This document shows positions 8,744 to 19,924 of a stretch of DNA of 64,000 bases, in pieces. A program made the translations under genes and the position numbers. Source of the DNA: G021776435 sp046756245 (GTDB lineage Bacteria > Pseudomonadota > Alphaproteobacteria > Caulobacterales > Parvularculaceae); assembly GCA_046756245.1 (NCBI GenBank), contig JBHHVZ010000002.1:16863-80862 (forward strand). The letters run 5' to 3'. Under the pieces are notes generated by a model that ran no database searches, was not told where the DNA came from, and saw nothing but the letters and a program-made list of their open reading frames with translations. Numbering within the stretch: the stretch's first letter is position 1; every line of letters begins with the position of its first letter.

Positions 8744-9760
8744 CCAGCCGCCGCCCATGACGCCGGTTTCAAGATAAGCGCCCAGCGGCGGCAATGTCAG
8801 CGCAAAGAACACGCTGATCGCAAGGCCAATGAGCGCCTTGATGGCGTCAAGGCCGACGATCTTCGCCGTCGCGCCGGGGCTGCGGATCTTGTCGATGCTT
8901 GCGATCGCGAATTCCCGCCCGCCGATGAGTCCCAAAAACACCCATGTCGTCGACATCGGGATCGGATTGATTCTGGCGTAATAAAACAGGAGCGAAGCAT
9001 ACAGAAAGTCGATGATCGTCGCCGAGCGTATGTCGCGAACGTTTGTTTTCGACTTGAGAATTCGCTGAACCGGGCCGCCCTTGTTGGCGAATGTGTAGGC
9101 CAGCAGCAACAGGATGACCCCAAGCGCCAGCGTCGCTTCCTGCAGGTTGAGCGCGTTCGCGCCGGAAGCATCCTCACCGCGGGGTAGAAAGACGAAAATA
9201 TTGGCGAAATCCTGAATAAGCCACACCGCCCAGAGATAACCGGTCGTGATCCACTGCAACAGCACCCAGACCGGCGCGTGTTGCTGCTCGGCGGTTTTCA
9301 AAAACCAGCGCTCCACCGTCGGCGCAAGAATCGCATAGATGACGCCGCCCGTTACAAAGGCGGCCACATATCCCGAAAGCGATTTCACCAGCATGCTCTG
9401 CATGCCGCTCAAAGTGGCGAAAATTGAAAGAACCATGAAGCTGGTGGAAACCGGAATGCCCAGCCGCGTCAGGATAAGAAGCGCCAGCGGCGGAATGGCG
9501 TGATACCACTCAACATGAAAAATCGGGTATTTCTCGACGTTCGACAGCCGCCCCCAGGACGGATCGCCGGCGAACCGGTCGTAGCCGAAATAGAAAATCC
9601 CGACGAGGATGACCGCTGCGTAGAGATAAAGCGCCCACCAGGGCAGGCGACGGTTCGAATTGATGAACGTGCCGAGCGTTTGCAGCGCATCGTTGCCGAC
9701 GACTGCATAGGCCGCGAACGCAAATCCGACGGCCGCCCAGACCCCGATGTCGATATCCAT
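8741..9760 (-). CDS. PiT-like multi-spanning membrane protein
   Basis: 339 residues from the ATG at 9760 (MDIDIGVW); the longer frame adds 13 basic residues. About ten hydrophobic helices are seen. Two half-repeats recall the inorganic phosphate transporter (PiT) fold: VVGNDALQTLGTFINSNR near the N-terminus resembles the PiT GANDVANA motif, and the P-STSF / P-STTWVF motifs resemble PVSTTH. Overall similarity is too weak for me to assign phosphate transport. It could be a distant ion permease. It is single, convergent with the acyl-ACP synthetase and divergent from hemH. Confidence 0.75.
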   Translation of the reverse strand: MDIDIGVWAAVGFAFAAYAVVGNDALQTLGTFINSNRRLPWWALYLYAAVILVGIFYFGYDRFAGDPSWGRLSNVEKYPIFHVEWYHAIPPLALLILTRLGIPVSTSFMVLSIFATLSGMQSMLVKSLSGYVAAFVTGGVIYAILAPTVERWFLKTAEQQHAPVWVLLQWITTGYLWAVWLIQDFANIFVFLPRGEDASGANALNLQEATLALGVILLLLAYTFANKGGPVQRILKSKTNVRDIRSATIIDFLYASLLFYYARINPIPMSTTWVFLGLIGGREFAIASIDKIRSPGATAKIVGLDAIKALIGLAISVFFALTLPPLGAYLETGVMGGGW

Positions 9761-9936
9761 CGCGCGCCCCGCTTTCGAGCGGGCGCACACTCGCCGCAAA
9801 GTAATACAGAATTGTGACAGTCCGGGCCTTTTGAGCGGGTGAAACCGTCGCGCCCGGCGCCGACTTTCGCGCGGCCTGCGTTGTTTTCCCCGATGGGCGC
9901 GCTTATCTGATGCGGCGATATTTGGAGGGATACGCT

Positions 9937-10977
9937 ATGGCTGACCGGCCCAACGCCTCTGCGACGCGCCCGCCGGAACACCCGCCCATCGCGGAGCCCC
10001 GGGTCGGCGTCCTTCTGGTCAATCTCGGCACGCCGGACGCCGCCAATGCCGGCGCGGTGCGCCGATATCTCCGCGAGTTCCTGAGCGACAGGCGCGTCGT
10101 CGATTATCCGCGCGCTGTGTGGCTGCCGATTCTTTACGGAATTATCCTCAACGTCCGTCCGGCGAAGACGGCGCGCGCCTACAGCGCCATCTGGCGGGCG
10201 GATTCGAATGAATCGCCTTTGCGCTATTTCACACGGCGCCAGGCTGACGCGTTAAGCGAGGGGCTTGGCGGCGATATCGCGGTCGACTGGGCCATGCGCT
10301 ATGGCGCGCCGCCGATTGCGGGCCGGCTTGCCGCGCTCAAGGAAAAGGGCTGCGAGCGCATTCTGATCGTCCCGCTCTACCCGCAATATTCAGCGACGAC
10401 GACGGCGACGGTGAATGACGCTGTGTTCCGCGCGCTAGAAAAGATGCGCTGGCAGCCGGCGATCCGGACGATGCCGCCGTTCCACGACACGCCGGCCTAT
10501 ATCGGCGCGCTGACAGCCGTTGCGCGGCGGCGTCTCGAAGAACTCGACTGGGCGCCGGAGCGCGTGCTCATCTCGTTTCACGGCCTGCCGCAACGCTATT
10601 TCGACGCTGGCGACCCGTATTTCTGTCATTGCTCGAAAACGGCGCGCTTGCTGCGCGCCGAAATGCGGTGGTCGGAGGAGTTTGCGCCGATGACCTTTCA
10701 GTCGAAATTCGGCCCCGAAAAATGGCTCGAACCGGCGACCGACGTTACGCTCGAAAAACTCGCCGGCGAAGGCGTCAGGCGCGTCGCGGTGATGACGCCG
10801 GGCTTCGTTTCCGACTGCATCGAAACGCTTGAGGAGATCGCCATCGCCGGACGGTCGCAGTTTCTCGCCGCCGGCGGGGAGGCTTTCGACGCCATCCCCT
10901 GCATCAACGACGCGCCCGAAACCGTCGCGCTGCTCGATGCGCTCGTGCGCAGGGAGACGGCGGGCTGGGTCGCGTAA
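9937..10977 (+). CDS. hemH: Ferrochelatase
   Basis: Inserts Fe(II) into protoporphyrin IX, the last step of protoheme synthesis. It has 346 residues from the ATG at 9937, chosen because GGAGGG lies 7 bases upstream; the frame opens at 9910. Motifs are VLLVNLGTP at the start, the catalytic-His segment LISFHGLPQRY, and GFVSDCIETLEEI. The pair DPYFCHCSKTARLL is typical of proteobacterial HemH. Confidence 0.95.
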   Translation: MADRPNASATRPPEHPPIAEPRVGVLLVNLGTPDAANAGAVRRYLREFLSDRRVVDYPRAVWLPILYGIILNVRPAKTARAYSAIWRADSNESPLRYFTRRQADALSEGLGGDIAVDWAMRYGAPPIAGRLAALKEKGCERILIVPLYPQYSATTTATVNDAVFRALEKMRWQPAIRTMPPFHDTPAYIGALTAVARRRLEELDWAPERVLISFHGLPQRYFDAGDPYFCHCSKTARLLRAEMRWSEEFAPMTFQSKFGPEKWLEPATDVTLEKLAGEGVRRVAVMTPGFVSDCIETLEEIAIAGRSQFLAAGGEAFDAIPCINDAPETVALLDALVRRETAGWVA

Positions 10978-11023
10978 ACGAAGCAGTAGAGTATCGAGCA
11001 ATTAATCGGAAACGGAACAATTC

Positions 11024-11110
11024 CCCGCTCATTCCGGCGAAAGCCGGAATCCAGAGTCGCACGGGACAGCGTTTGCCGCCCTGGCTCCCGGCTTTCGCCG
11101 GGATGAGCGG
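11024..11110. repeat. Intergenic palindromic repeat (CATTCCGGCGAAAGCC type)
   Basis: CCGCTCATTCCGGCGAAAGCC is mirrored by GGCTTTCGCCGGGATGAGCGG, with an intervening ~45 bases. It is the same class as the repeat at 5907-5979. It lies in the convergent interval between hemH and the lipoprotein gene and could serve both transcripts as a hairpin. Confidence 0.7.
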
Positions 11111-11168
11111 ATTGAGAGATTTCGATTCACTATTGGATCGGCCAGATCAGCCGCCGCGCCGACCCCGT

Positions 11169-11780
11169 TCAAATAAACGGAACGAGTGGAATACCCCGAC
11201 GGAAGCGTTTTTCGCAGCGGTCAAGCTGGGCTCGATAACGCGCGGCGTTGCGGGCCGCCGCCTCTGCTGCGGCTCTCGCCGTGCGGTTACGGCGATAGGT
11301 TTTCCGGGCGTAGCCTTCCCAGCCTTCGCGATAGGCAAGATATTGACTGTAGGCATCATCCAGGGACACGCCGAGGCGGCGGCGGCTCTCGCGTCCGTAC
11401 CAGGCGACAAAATCCGCCGCATCGGAAAAGCTGCGCCGGCTGGCGTTGCGATTTCCGCTTTCACGGCGATAGAGGTTCCAGGTTTCTTCAATCGCCTGCG
11501 GATAGCCGCGCGCCGATGATTTCCGGCCGCCGGGAAACACGAGCAGAAAGCGGCGGCGGCGCGGCTTGGCGTCCGCGTCAAAGCCGGATTCCTGACTGAT
11601 AATCGCGAGCTGGATATGTTTGGGCATGCCCCAGCGCTTTTCAGCGCGCCGGGTCGCCTTATACCAGCCGCCTTTGTCTTCAAAGATCTTGCAGGCGTTG
11701 GTTATGTCGTCAGGCGGCGTCGACACGCAGCTGACGAGAACTCCGCAAGCAACAAGAGTCGCCAAGAAAAATCGTATCAT
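11169..11780 (-). CDS. SLT-domain lipoprotein (lytic transglycosylase-like)
   Basis: Predicted lipoprotein, 203 residues. A signal sequence ends in the lipobox LVSC, giving lipidated Cys18 when started at the ATG at 11780. The mature part has HIQLAIISQESGF, where the Glu fits the catalytic acid of Slt-type lytic transglycosylases. RGYPQAIEETWNLYR follows and matches the usual G-x-AQ-x-x-x-TW segment. The family cleaves peptidoglycan glycan strands in the periplasm. The C-terminus is Arg/Ala-rich and ends in a basic tail. Confidence 0.8.
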   Translation of the reverse strand: MIRFFLATLVACGVLVSCVSTPPDDITNACKIFEDKGGWYKATRRAEKRWGMPKHIQLAIISQESGFDADAKPRRRRFLLVFPGGRKSSARGYPQAIEETWNLYRRESGNRNASRRSFSDAADFVAWYGRESRRRLGVSLDDAYSQYLAYREGWEGYARKTYRRNRTARAAAEAAARNAARYRAQLDRCEKRFRRGIPLVPFI

Positions 11781-11898
11781 GGTCCGACTGTAGCGCTTAG
11801 GCAACGAGAAATTCAATTGCGCGAATTTTTGAAATGCGTGGCCGTTTTAGGCTGGGGATTGAGGCGTCGAAGATCGCGTTGACGTCTGGCTCACCAGC

Positions 11899-12510
11899 CT
11901 ACTGTTCTTTATTTCTCATTTTGTCTTGCATTCTTTCGATTTCAGGCAATATTCGTTTGAGCATCGAGATAGCGCTCTTTGCAGAAGCAATAATCATTTG
12001 AACGCTTTCGGAAAGGGGTTTTATCGCTATCGCCCCATCTGTTTCTTCATATCCATTTTCGACACGCATATAATCCCAATTATCATATTCGTACTGGAAC
12101 TGATCGTTCAGAGCGACGTCGGAGGCTTCGAGTGTCGTCAGCGACGAGGCTAACGCGTTATATTCAATCGGCATGTAGATAACGCTGATCTCGACGCTCT
12201 TGTTGTCAGGCGACGGTTTCAGGCTGTACTTGCACCAGAATTTGTCTTCATTTCTTCCGGCCTCTTGCGCGATCACTCCTCCCCTGAGCGGTTCAGGATC
12301 ACGTTGTATGTTCGGCAATCCTTCAATAGCCACATGCGCAATCATCGGGTCGACATCCCGGTCTATTCTGCCGATAATGACTATTGCGTCAGGAGAGGGG
12401 GCGTCCTTGAACTTCCAGGCTTGTCCAGCTTGCAAGTTTAAATCATCCGCCCCCGCCGGGCCCGCCAGAGAAACCGCGGCAATAAAAAACAAAAGCGCAA
12501 GCCGGCTCAT
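11899..12510 (-). CDS. Secreted protein of unknown function
   Basis: 203 residues with a clear cleavable signal peptide (first ~21 residues, ending AGADD). No known domain is recognised. The mature protein is mixed alpha/beta by composition, with a charged helical C-terminus (about 165-203). Its start overlaps the stop of the threonine aldolase gene by 4 bases, so the two are probably co-translated. Local GC is lower than its neighbours. Confidence 0.75.
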   Translation of the reverse strand: MSRLALLFFIAAVSLAGPAGADDLNLQAGQAWKFKDAPSPDAIVIIGRIDRDVDPMIAHVAIEGLPNIQRDPEPLRGGVIAQEAGRNEDKFWCKYSLKPSPDNKSVEISVIYMPIEYNALASSLTTLEASDVALNDQFQYEYDNWDYMRVENGYEETDGAIAIKPLSESVQMIIASAKSAISMLKRILPEIERMQDKMRNKEQ

Positions 12511-13547
12511 TGTGCCCTCGCGATATCCAAAAACGACTCGACATCCGCCTCACTGGTGCGGAACGAACAGATAAGCCGGTGTAGCCTTCCGCCGAACCGG
12601 TTCCCCGGCGTCACCCAGGGATAAAACACCGCGCCTTCGCTGCGCAGTTTATCCGCAACGTCGCCGGGGAAGACGGCGAAGACTTCGTTCGCCTCCGTCG
12701 GATAAGGAACCTCGACCCCGTCAATGGCGGAAAGTCCCGCCGCCAGCCGGCGCGCCATCTCATTGGCGTGACGGGCGAGCCGCAGCCACAGATCGTCGGC
12801 GAAATAGGCTTCGAACTGGGCGGCGATGAAGCGCTGCTTCGACCACAGATGCCCGGCCCGCTTTCGGCGGAAAACGAAATCCTTCGCGTCGTCAGGGTTG
12901 AAGAAAACAACCGCTTCCGCCGCAATGCAGCCATTTTTTGTGGCGCCGAAACACAAGACATCGACGCCGGCTTTCCATGTCGCTTCCGCTGGCGAGACGC
13001 CGAGGGTTGCGAGCGCATTCGCAAAGCGCGCGCCGTCCATGTGAACCTTGAGGCCGCGCGCGTGGGCGCCGGCGCAAAGCGCTTTCAATTCGGTTACGGA
13101 GTAAACCGTTCCGCATTCGCTCGCCTGCGTAAGCGATAAGGCGGCGGGCGGCGCCCCATGCGGCGGCCGTTCGGGAAAACCGGACAGCGCGGCGCCGACA
13201 TCTTCAGGCGTCAACTTTCCCGCCTCGCCGGCAAGCGGCAGAAGTTTCGCCCCGCCGGTGAAAAATTCAGGCCCTGCGCATTCGTCCATTTGCACATGGC
13301 TTTCTTCATGACAGACGACCATGCCGTAGGGCGGGGTCATGACGGAGAGCGCGAGCCCGTTCGCCGCCCCGCCCGTAGCGACGAAGAACACGGCGCAATC
13401 TTTCTCGAAGATTTCACAGAAACGCACCTCGGCGCGCTTCGTGATGTCGTCGCCGCCATAGGCCGGCGCGAGCCCCTCATTGGCGCGGACGAGCGCGTCG
13501 AATATTTCGGGCGCCGCCCCCGCCCAGTTGTCGGAACCGAACTGCAT
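12507..13547 (-). CDS. ltaE: Low-specificity L-threonine aldolase
   Basis: PLP-dependent enzyme cleaving threonine to glycine and acetaldehyde, 346 residues. The start at 13547 gives MQFGSDNWAG, the typical beginning. The family pattern is visible: HMDGARFANAL (PLP-contacting Asp) and CFGATKNGC with the Schiff-base Lys. The stereospecificity and true substrate are inferred from the family. It is first in an operon with the secreted protein downstream. Confidence 0.88.
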   Translation of the reverse strand: MQFGSDNWAGAAPEIFDALVRANEGLAPAYGGDDITKRAEVRFCEIFEKDCAVFFVATGGAANGLALSVMTPPYGMVVCHEESHVQMDECAGPEFFTGGAKLLPLAGEAGKLTPEDVGAALSGFPERPPHGAPPAALSLTQASECGTVYSVTELKALCAGAHARGLKVHMDGARFANALATLGVSPAEATWKAGVDVLCFGATKNGCIAAEAVVFFNPDDAKDFVFRRKRAGHLWSKQRFIAAQFEAYFADDLWLRLARHANEMARRLAAGLSAIDGVEVPYPTEANEVFAVFPGDVADKLRSEGAVFYPWVTPGNRFGGRLHRLICSFRTSEADVESFLDIARAQ

Positions 13548-13696
13548 GACGCCTTGTCGCCTGACCGTCCCCGCGCGGTCAAGCGGCGCAGAGCGTCGCA
13601 CGTCAAAATAATTTCATTCTGCGCCGCGCACGTTTTACGTGCTATATGTCCGGGCGTCTGACACGCGGTCCGGCATTCGAACCACGGAGGGAGACC

Positions 13697-14665
13697 ATGT
13701 CGATCACCGTCGGTACGTTTAACCTCAACAATCTGTTCTCACGGTTCAATTTCAGCGCCGAGATCGACGCCGCGCCCGGAGACGGCGAAGGCGGCATTAC
13801 GCTGACTTTCGACCAGGACGACATCAGCGTACGCGCTTTCATGGGGCGTCTCGTCAAAGCCAAAGACGCGGATGAAACGCAAAAAATCGCGCACCGTATT
13901 CAGGACGTTATGAACGCGGACGTGCTCGCCGTTCAGGAGGTCGAACATATCGGCATCCTGAAACGCTTTAACGCCGACCATCTCGACGGGCTTTACCCGC
14001 ACATCGTGCTTATCGAAGGAAACGATCCGCGCATGATCGATGTGGGCGTCATGTCGAAATTCCCGATCGGCGCGATCACCTCGCACCAGACGGCGACGCA
14101 TCCCGACGATCCCAATAAGCGCGTTTTCGGCCGCGATCTTCTGCAAGCGGAGATTCTCGACGCCGATGGCGACAAGCTTTTCACGCTTTACAACACGCAC
14201 CTGAAAAGCCACTTCGTGCCGTTCGGTGAAGATCCTGTCGAAGGCGCGCGGCGCGCGAACGAGCGCAGGCGGCGTCAGGCGGAAATGGTCGCAAAGATCA
14301 TCGGACGGATGGAGCGGTCCGACGCCAAATTCGTTCTCGCAGGCGACATGAACGACCCGCCGGATTCGGAATTTCTCGCGCCTATGCTGACCGTCGACAA
14401 CAACCCGCTGACGAATGCGCTCGAAGACGCGACCGAAACCCGGGATCCCAAGCCGGAAACCCAGGGACCGGGACCGCAGACCCCGGTCTGGACGCATCGT
14501 TTCAACCCGCCGGGGCCGGAATTCCCGCGTTTTGAGCTGTTCGACCAGATCTGGGTCAGCGAGCGGCTGTCGGACAAGGTGGGCATGGCGAAAATCGACC
14601 GCCGCACGACGCATGGCGGCGACGGCAGCGACCACGATCCGGCCTGGATCGAACTCGATCTTTAG
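13697..14665 (+). CDS. Endonuclease/exonuclease/phosphatase family protein
   Basis: 322 residues. The ATG at 13697 follows GGAGGGAG and gives MSITVGTFNLNNLF; upstream in-frame residues are discarded. EEP-fold motifs are VGTFNLNNLFSRF at the start, VLAVQEVEHI with the metal-binding Glu, LFTLYNTHLKSH, FVLAGDMNDPPDS and a terminal GDGSDHDPAW. No signal peptide is evident, so it is probably cytoplasmic. It could be a nuclease or a phosphodiesterase. Confidence 0.88.
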   Translation: MSITVGTFNLNNLFSRFNFSAEIDAAPGDGEGGITLTFDQDDISVRAFMGRLVKAKDADETQKIAHRIQDVMNADVLAVQEVEHIGILKRFNADHLDGLYPHIVLIEGNDPRMIDVGVMSKFPIGAITSHQTATHPDDPNKRVFGRDLLQAEILDADGDKLFTLYNTHLKSHFVPFGEDPVEGARRANERRRRQAEMVAKIIGRMERSDAKFVLAGDMNDPPDSEFLAPMLTVDNNPLTNALEDATETRDPKPETQGPGPQTPVWTHRFNPPGPEFPRFELFDQIWVSERLSDKVGMAKIDRRTTHGGDGSDHDPAWIELDL

Positions 14666-14694
14666 GGGGCGCACCTCGTGCTTCCAGCAAAAGA

Positions 14695-14722
14695 AAAACC
14701 CCGGCGCGGCGGCCGGGGTTTT
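14695..14722. terminator. Bidirectional rho-independent terminator
   Basis: AAAACCCCGGC at 14695-14705 pairs with GCCGGGGTTTT at 14712-14722, leaving a 6-base loop. Both flanks provide a U-run on the respective transcript. It lies between the convergent EEP-family gene and hppA and probably ends both. Confidence 0.85.
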
Positions 14723-14748
14723 CCAGTCTTGAGAAGTCGGCGCGTTTG

Positions 14749-16878
<2,130 letters not shown>

Positions 16879-17072
16879 TTCAAACCTTCCTTGGGATGAA
16901 TATTGGTTGGAAGCGGCAGGCACTCTGGAACGGGCGAACGCCCCGCCTTACGCCAGCCCCCGTTTTCATGTCGCGGCGGAAACTGGCAAAGCCGTCTCGC
17001 AAAATCAACCGAAACTTGTGGTTTGCGCTGCGCGAAGGCGCTTCAAGAACTCAAAATAAGCGAAGCCGGCGC

Positions 17073-17840
17073 TCAGGCGGCGCGCGATCGCATGGAGCGA
17101 ACCCGGTCTGGCTCGGTCTCGTCGAGCGCCCTCACCCAAGGATATTTCCCGACCATTTCGTCTGTGTAACCAAGATTGCGCGCCGTCGGACTGCGCGGCG
17201 CCTCGGCGATTTCCTCGTAATGCGTGCCGAAAACGCGATCCCAGAAGAAATTTGTGATGCCGTAATTGCCTTGTTCGTTGTGGAAATGGTGCGCGAGATG
17301 GAGCTTCTTGATCCGCCGCCAGAATTTCGACTTCGGCTCGAACGCCAGATGCTGGCCGCAATGCCAGAACTCGTAGAAGCAAGTCATGCCGAGCGCCGCT
17401 ACGATCGCAGCAGCCGCGCCTGACAGCCCGCCAATAAGCCAGCCGACCGGTCCGGTGACGAACACAATCGTCGGCAATGTGGTGTGGAGCCCGCCAAACA
17501 GGACCGAAAGATCATTAGGGTGACGGTGATGATCGTAGTGAACGCGCTTCCAAAGCTTGGCCAGATGCGGCGTCTTGTACATCCAGCTGCCATGCAGGAT
17601 GAAGCGGTGAAGCGCATACCAGACCAGCGGGTAAACCAGAACGCCGGCCGCAAAGGCGAGAACAAAGCGCAGCGGCGAATCGAGGGTCGCGACGCCGAGA
17701 GCCAGCGAGGCAACCAAAAGCAGAGCGTAAATCTGGATGCCCGGATAGGTGACATAGGCGCGTATGAGGGCGCGCAGGGTCATTCGGTTGAGAAGGTATT
17801 CCTCCTCTTTCCAGGCCTTGTATCCGATAAAAATCTTCAT
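17073..17840 (-). CDS. Sterol desaturase/fatty acid hydroxylase family protein
   Basis: Integral-membrane di-iron oxygenase family, 255 residues. The ATG at 17840 follows GGAG; a GTG at 17846 is possible. His-box motifs are HRFILH, HYDHHRHP, FWHCGQH and HLAHHFH, with four hydrophobic segments before and between them. Members hydroxylate or desaturate lipids; the FA2H/Scs7 branch 2-hydroxylates ceramide acyl chains. It is divergent from the ceramide genes that begin 314 bases away, so a ceramide or fatty-acid hydroxylase role is plausible but inferred. Confidence 0.87.
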   Translation of the reverse strand: MKIFIGYKAWKEEEYLLNRMTLRALIRAYVTYPGIQIYALLLVASLALGVATLDSPLRFVLAFAAGVLVYPLVWYALHRFILHGSWMYKTPHLAKLWKRVHYDHHRHPNDLSVLFGGLHTTLPTIVFVTGPVGWLIGGLSGAAAAIVAALGMTCFYEFWHCGQHLAFEPKSKFWRRIKKLHLAHHFHNEQGNYGITNFFWDRVFGTHYEEIAEAPRSPTARNLGYTDEMVGKYPWVRALDETEPDRVRSMRSRAA

Positions 17841-18154
17841 AATCACCGCTCCGCGCTTGAGCGCGCCGTCGCCAACCTATGCGCGGGATTGGCGGAAAAC
17901 AAGCCGGACGCGACGCCGTAAACTGGCGTAAACTCCCGAATTTCCGGATTTTTGAAATATCGATGAGCAAAACTTGAAGAACCCTCCGCGCGTCGTGACT
18001 TGCCCGTTGACCTCGGGAACTGTATCGGCCCAGAATTACGTCAATCGTTAAACGCTCGCCCACAGGCGGCGCGAGCGTTGTAGTATGCGTCCGAGCAGTT
18101 GGGCAGCGTTGAAATAGGATGCCGGTCCTTATCCGGCGCAGTGCGGGGGCGTTG
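17841..18154. other. Divergent intergenic region, hydroxylase / ceramide cluster
   Basis: About 310 bases without a gene, expected to hold promoters for both directions. A TTGACC at 18007 is a possible -35 element, but no convincing -10 is spaced from it. An 8-base perfect inverted repeat, AACGCTCG (18051-18058) with CGAGCGTT (18072-18079), lies about 75 bases before the ligase start and might be an operator. Nothing else is recognised. Confidence 0.4.
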
Positions 18155-19924
18155 ATGGCCGTCATCCCTACTCCGACGACGAACCGAAATCTTGTGCTCA
18201 GATTGAGCGGCTTCTCGACGATCGCAGAAGCCCTCGATTACGCCGCGCGCGGGGAGACGGGCTATAATTTTTTCACTCTGCGGGGGAAAATTGAAGAAAG
18301 CCTCCCCTATGCGACCCTGCGCGATCGGGCGCGCGAGCTTGCAGCGCGCCTGACGGCGCGGTTTGATCGCGGCGCGCGGATTGCGCTCGTCGCTGAAACC
18401 AGCCCTGATTTTCTCGTTCTGTTTTTCGCCTGCCAATATGCCGGGCTGATCCCGGCGCCGATGCCGATGCCGGTTAATCTTGGCGGCAAGAACGGTTATC
18501 TCGTCCAGATCCGTCAAATGATCCTCGGGGCCAACGCCGCAGCCGCCGTTGCGCCGGCGTCGCTGGCGGCGTTCGTTCGCGAGGCGGCGGACGGCCTTGA
18601 GGGCGTCGAGGTTTACGATTACGACGCGTTGCAAGCCATGGCGCCGAGCGAGGGGGTTGAACCCTTCGGGCCGGACGACGCTTGCTATATCCAGTATTCT
18701 TCGGGATCGACCAGCGCGCCGAAGGGCGTCATCGGCACCCAGAAGTCCGTAACCAGCAATCTTTTCGCCATCACGAAGCACGGGCTGAAGCTGACTGTTA
18801 GCGACCGCGCCGCGTGTTGGCTGCCGCTTTATCATGACATGGGACTGATCGGTTTCGTGCTGGCGCCGCTTTTCGGCCAGCGCTCGGTCGATTTCCTCGC
18901 GACTTCGGATTTCGTCCGCAGGCCGCTCTTGTGGCTGCGACTGATGACGGAAAACAAAACGACAATCACCTACAGCCCGTCATTCGGCTATGAACTCGCC
19001 GCCAAACGCGCCGCAAGGGCCGAGGCCCAGGCGCTGGACCTGTCGCACTTGAGGGTGGCGGGGATCGGCGGCGATATGGTCCGTGTCGAGGCGCTCAACG
19101 CCTTCTCCGACGCATTCGCCGGCGCTGGTTTCGACCGGCGCGCGTTCCTGCCGAGCTACGGGCTTGCGGAAGCAACGCTTGCGATCTCGTTCACCGATCT
19201 CGACGAAGAAATCCGGGTCGATCATGTGGACATGCGCCACTACACCCGTTCGGGCGTGGCGCAGCCGGCCTCCGCCGTGACGTCGCCTGAGCACAAGCGC
19301 GCATTCATCCGCTGCGGCAAGGCGCTGCCCGATCACGAAATTGAAGTGCGCGGCGAAAACGGCCAACCCCTCGACCCGCGCGTCGTTGGACGCATTTTCA
19401 TCAAGGGACCGAGCGTAACGCCTGGCTATTTCAGCGACGCGCGGGCTTCCGAGCAGATGTTCGCCGACGATTGGCTCGACACCGGCGACATGGGATATTT
19501 TCTGGACGGACAAATTGTCATCACCGGCCGGGCGAAGGATCTGATCATCATTAACGGGCGCAACATCTGGCCGCAGGACATCGAATGGACCGTCGAGAAG
19601 GTGGAAGGCGTGCGCCAGGGCGGCGTCGCCGCGTTCTCTGTCGACGATGGTTCCGGCGAGCGCGTTGTCGTCGTTGCGGAATGTCGCGGCATGGATGACG
19701 AGGCGCGCGCGGCGCTGAAGCGCGAAGTGGCCCGGGTCGTCCAGAACACCGCCGGTGCGCCGGCCGAGATTGTTCTGGTGCGTCCGCATTCGCTGGTGAT
19801 GACGTCGTCGGGCAAGCTTTCGCGCGCCAAGGTCAAGCAGAAATATCTCGCCGGCGATTTCTCAGGAGCGCGCGCGGAAGTGCTCGCGGACCCGCCGCGG
19901 GCGCTCGCCGAAGCGCGGGTGTGA
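18155..19924 (+). CDS. aasR: Fatty acyl-AMP ligase / acyl-AcpR synthetase of ceramide synthesis
   Basis: Adenylates a fatty acid and is expected to load it on the dedicated carrier AcpR. It has 589 residues from the ATG at 18155, behind GGGGGCG; 18119 is an alternative. Motifs are the P-loop YSSGSTSAPKGVIGT, YHDMGLIGFVL, YGLAEATLA, TGDMGYFLDGQIVITGRAKDLIIINGRNIWPQDIE. It resembles fatty acyl-AMP ligases and matches by position the acyl-ACP synthetase (CC_1165) of the Caulobacter ceramide cluster. It is first in the cluster and overlaps cerR by 4 bases. Confidence 0.85.
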   Translation: MAVIPTPTTNRNLVLRLSGFSTIAEALDYAARGETGYNFFTLRGKIEESLPYATLRDRARELAARLTARFDRGARIALVAETSPDFLVLFFACQYAGLIPAPMPMPVNLGGKNGYLVQIRQMILGANAAAAVAPASLAAFVREAADGLEGVEVYDYDALQAMAPSEGVEPFGPDDACYIQYSSGSTSAPKGVIGTQKSVTSNLFAITKHGLKLTVSDRAACWLPLYHDMGLIGFVLAPLFGQRSVDFLATSDFVRRPLLWLRLMTENKTTITYSPSFGYELAAKRAARAEAQALDLSHLRVAGIGGDMVRVEALNAFSDAFAGAGFDRRAFLPSYGLAEATLAISFTDLDEEIRVDHVDMRHYTRSGVAQPASAVTSPEHKRAFIRCGKALPDHEIEVRGENGQPLDPRVVGRIFIKGPSVTPGYFSDARASEQMFADDWLDTGDMGYFLDGQIVITGRAKDLIIINGRNIWPQDIEWTVEKVEGVRQGGVAAFSVDDGSGERVVVVAECRGMDDEARAALKREVARVVQNTAGAPAEIVLVRPHSLVMTSSGKLSRAKVKQKYLAGDFSGARAEVLADPPRALAEARV

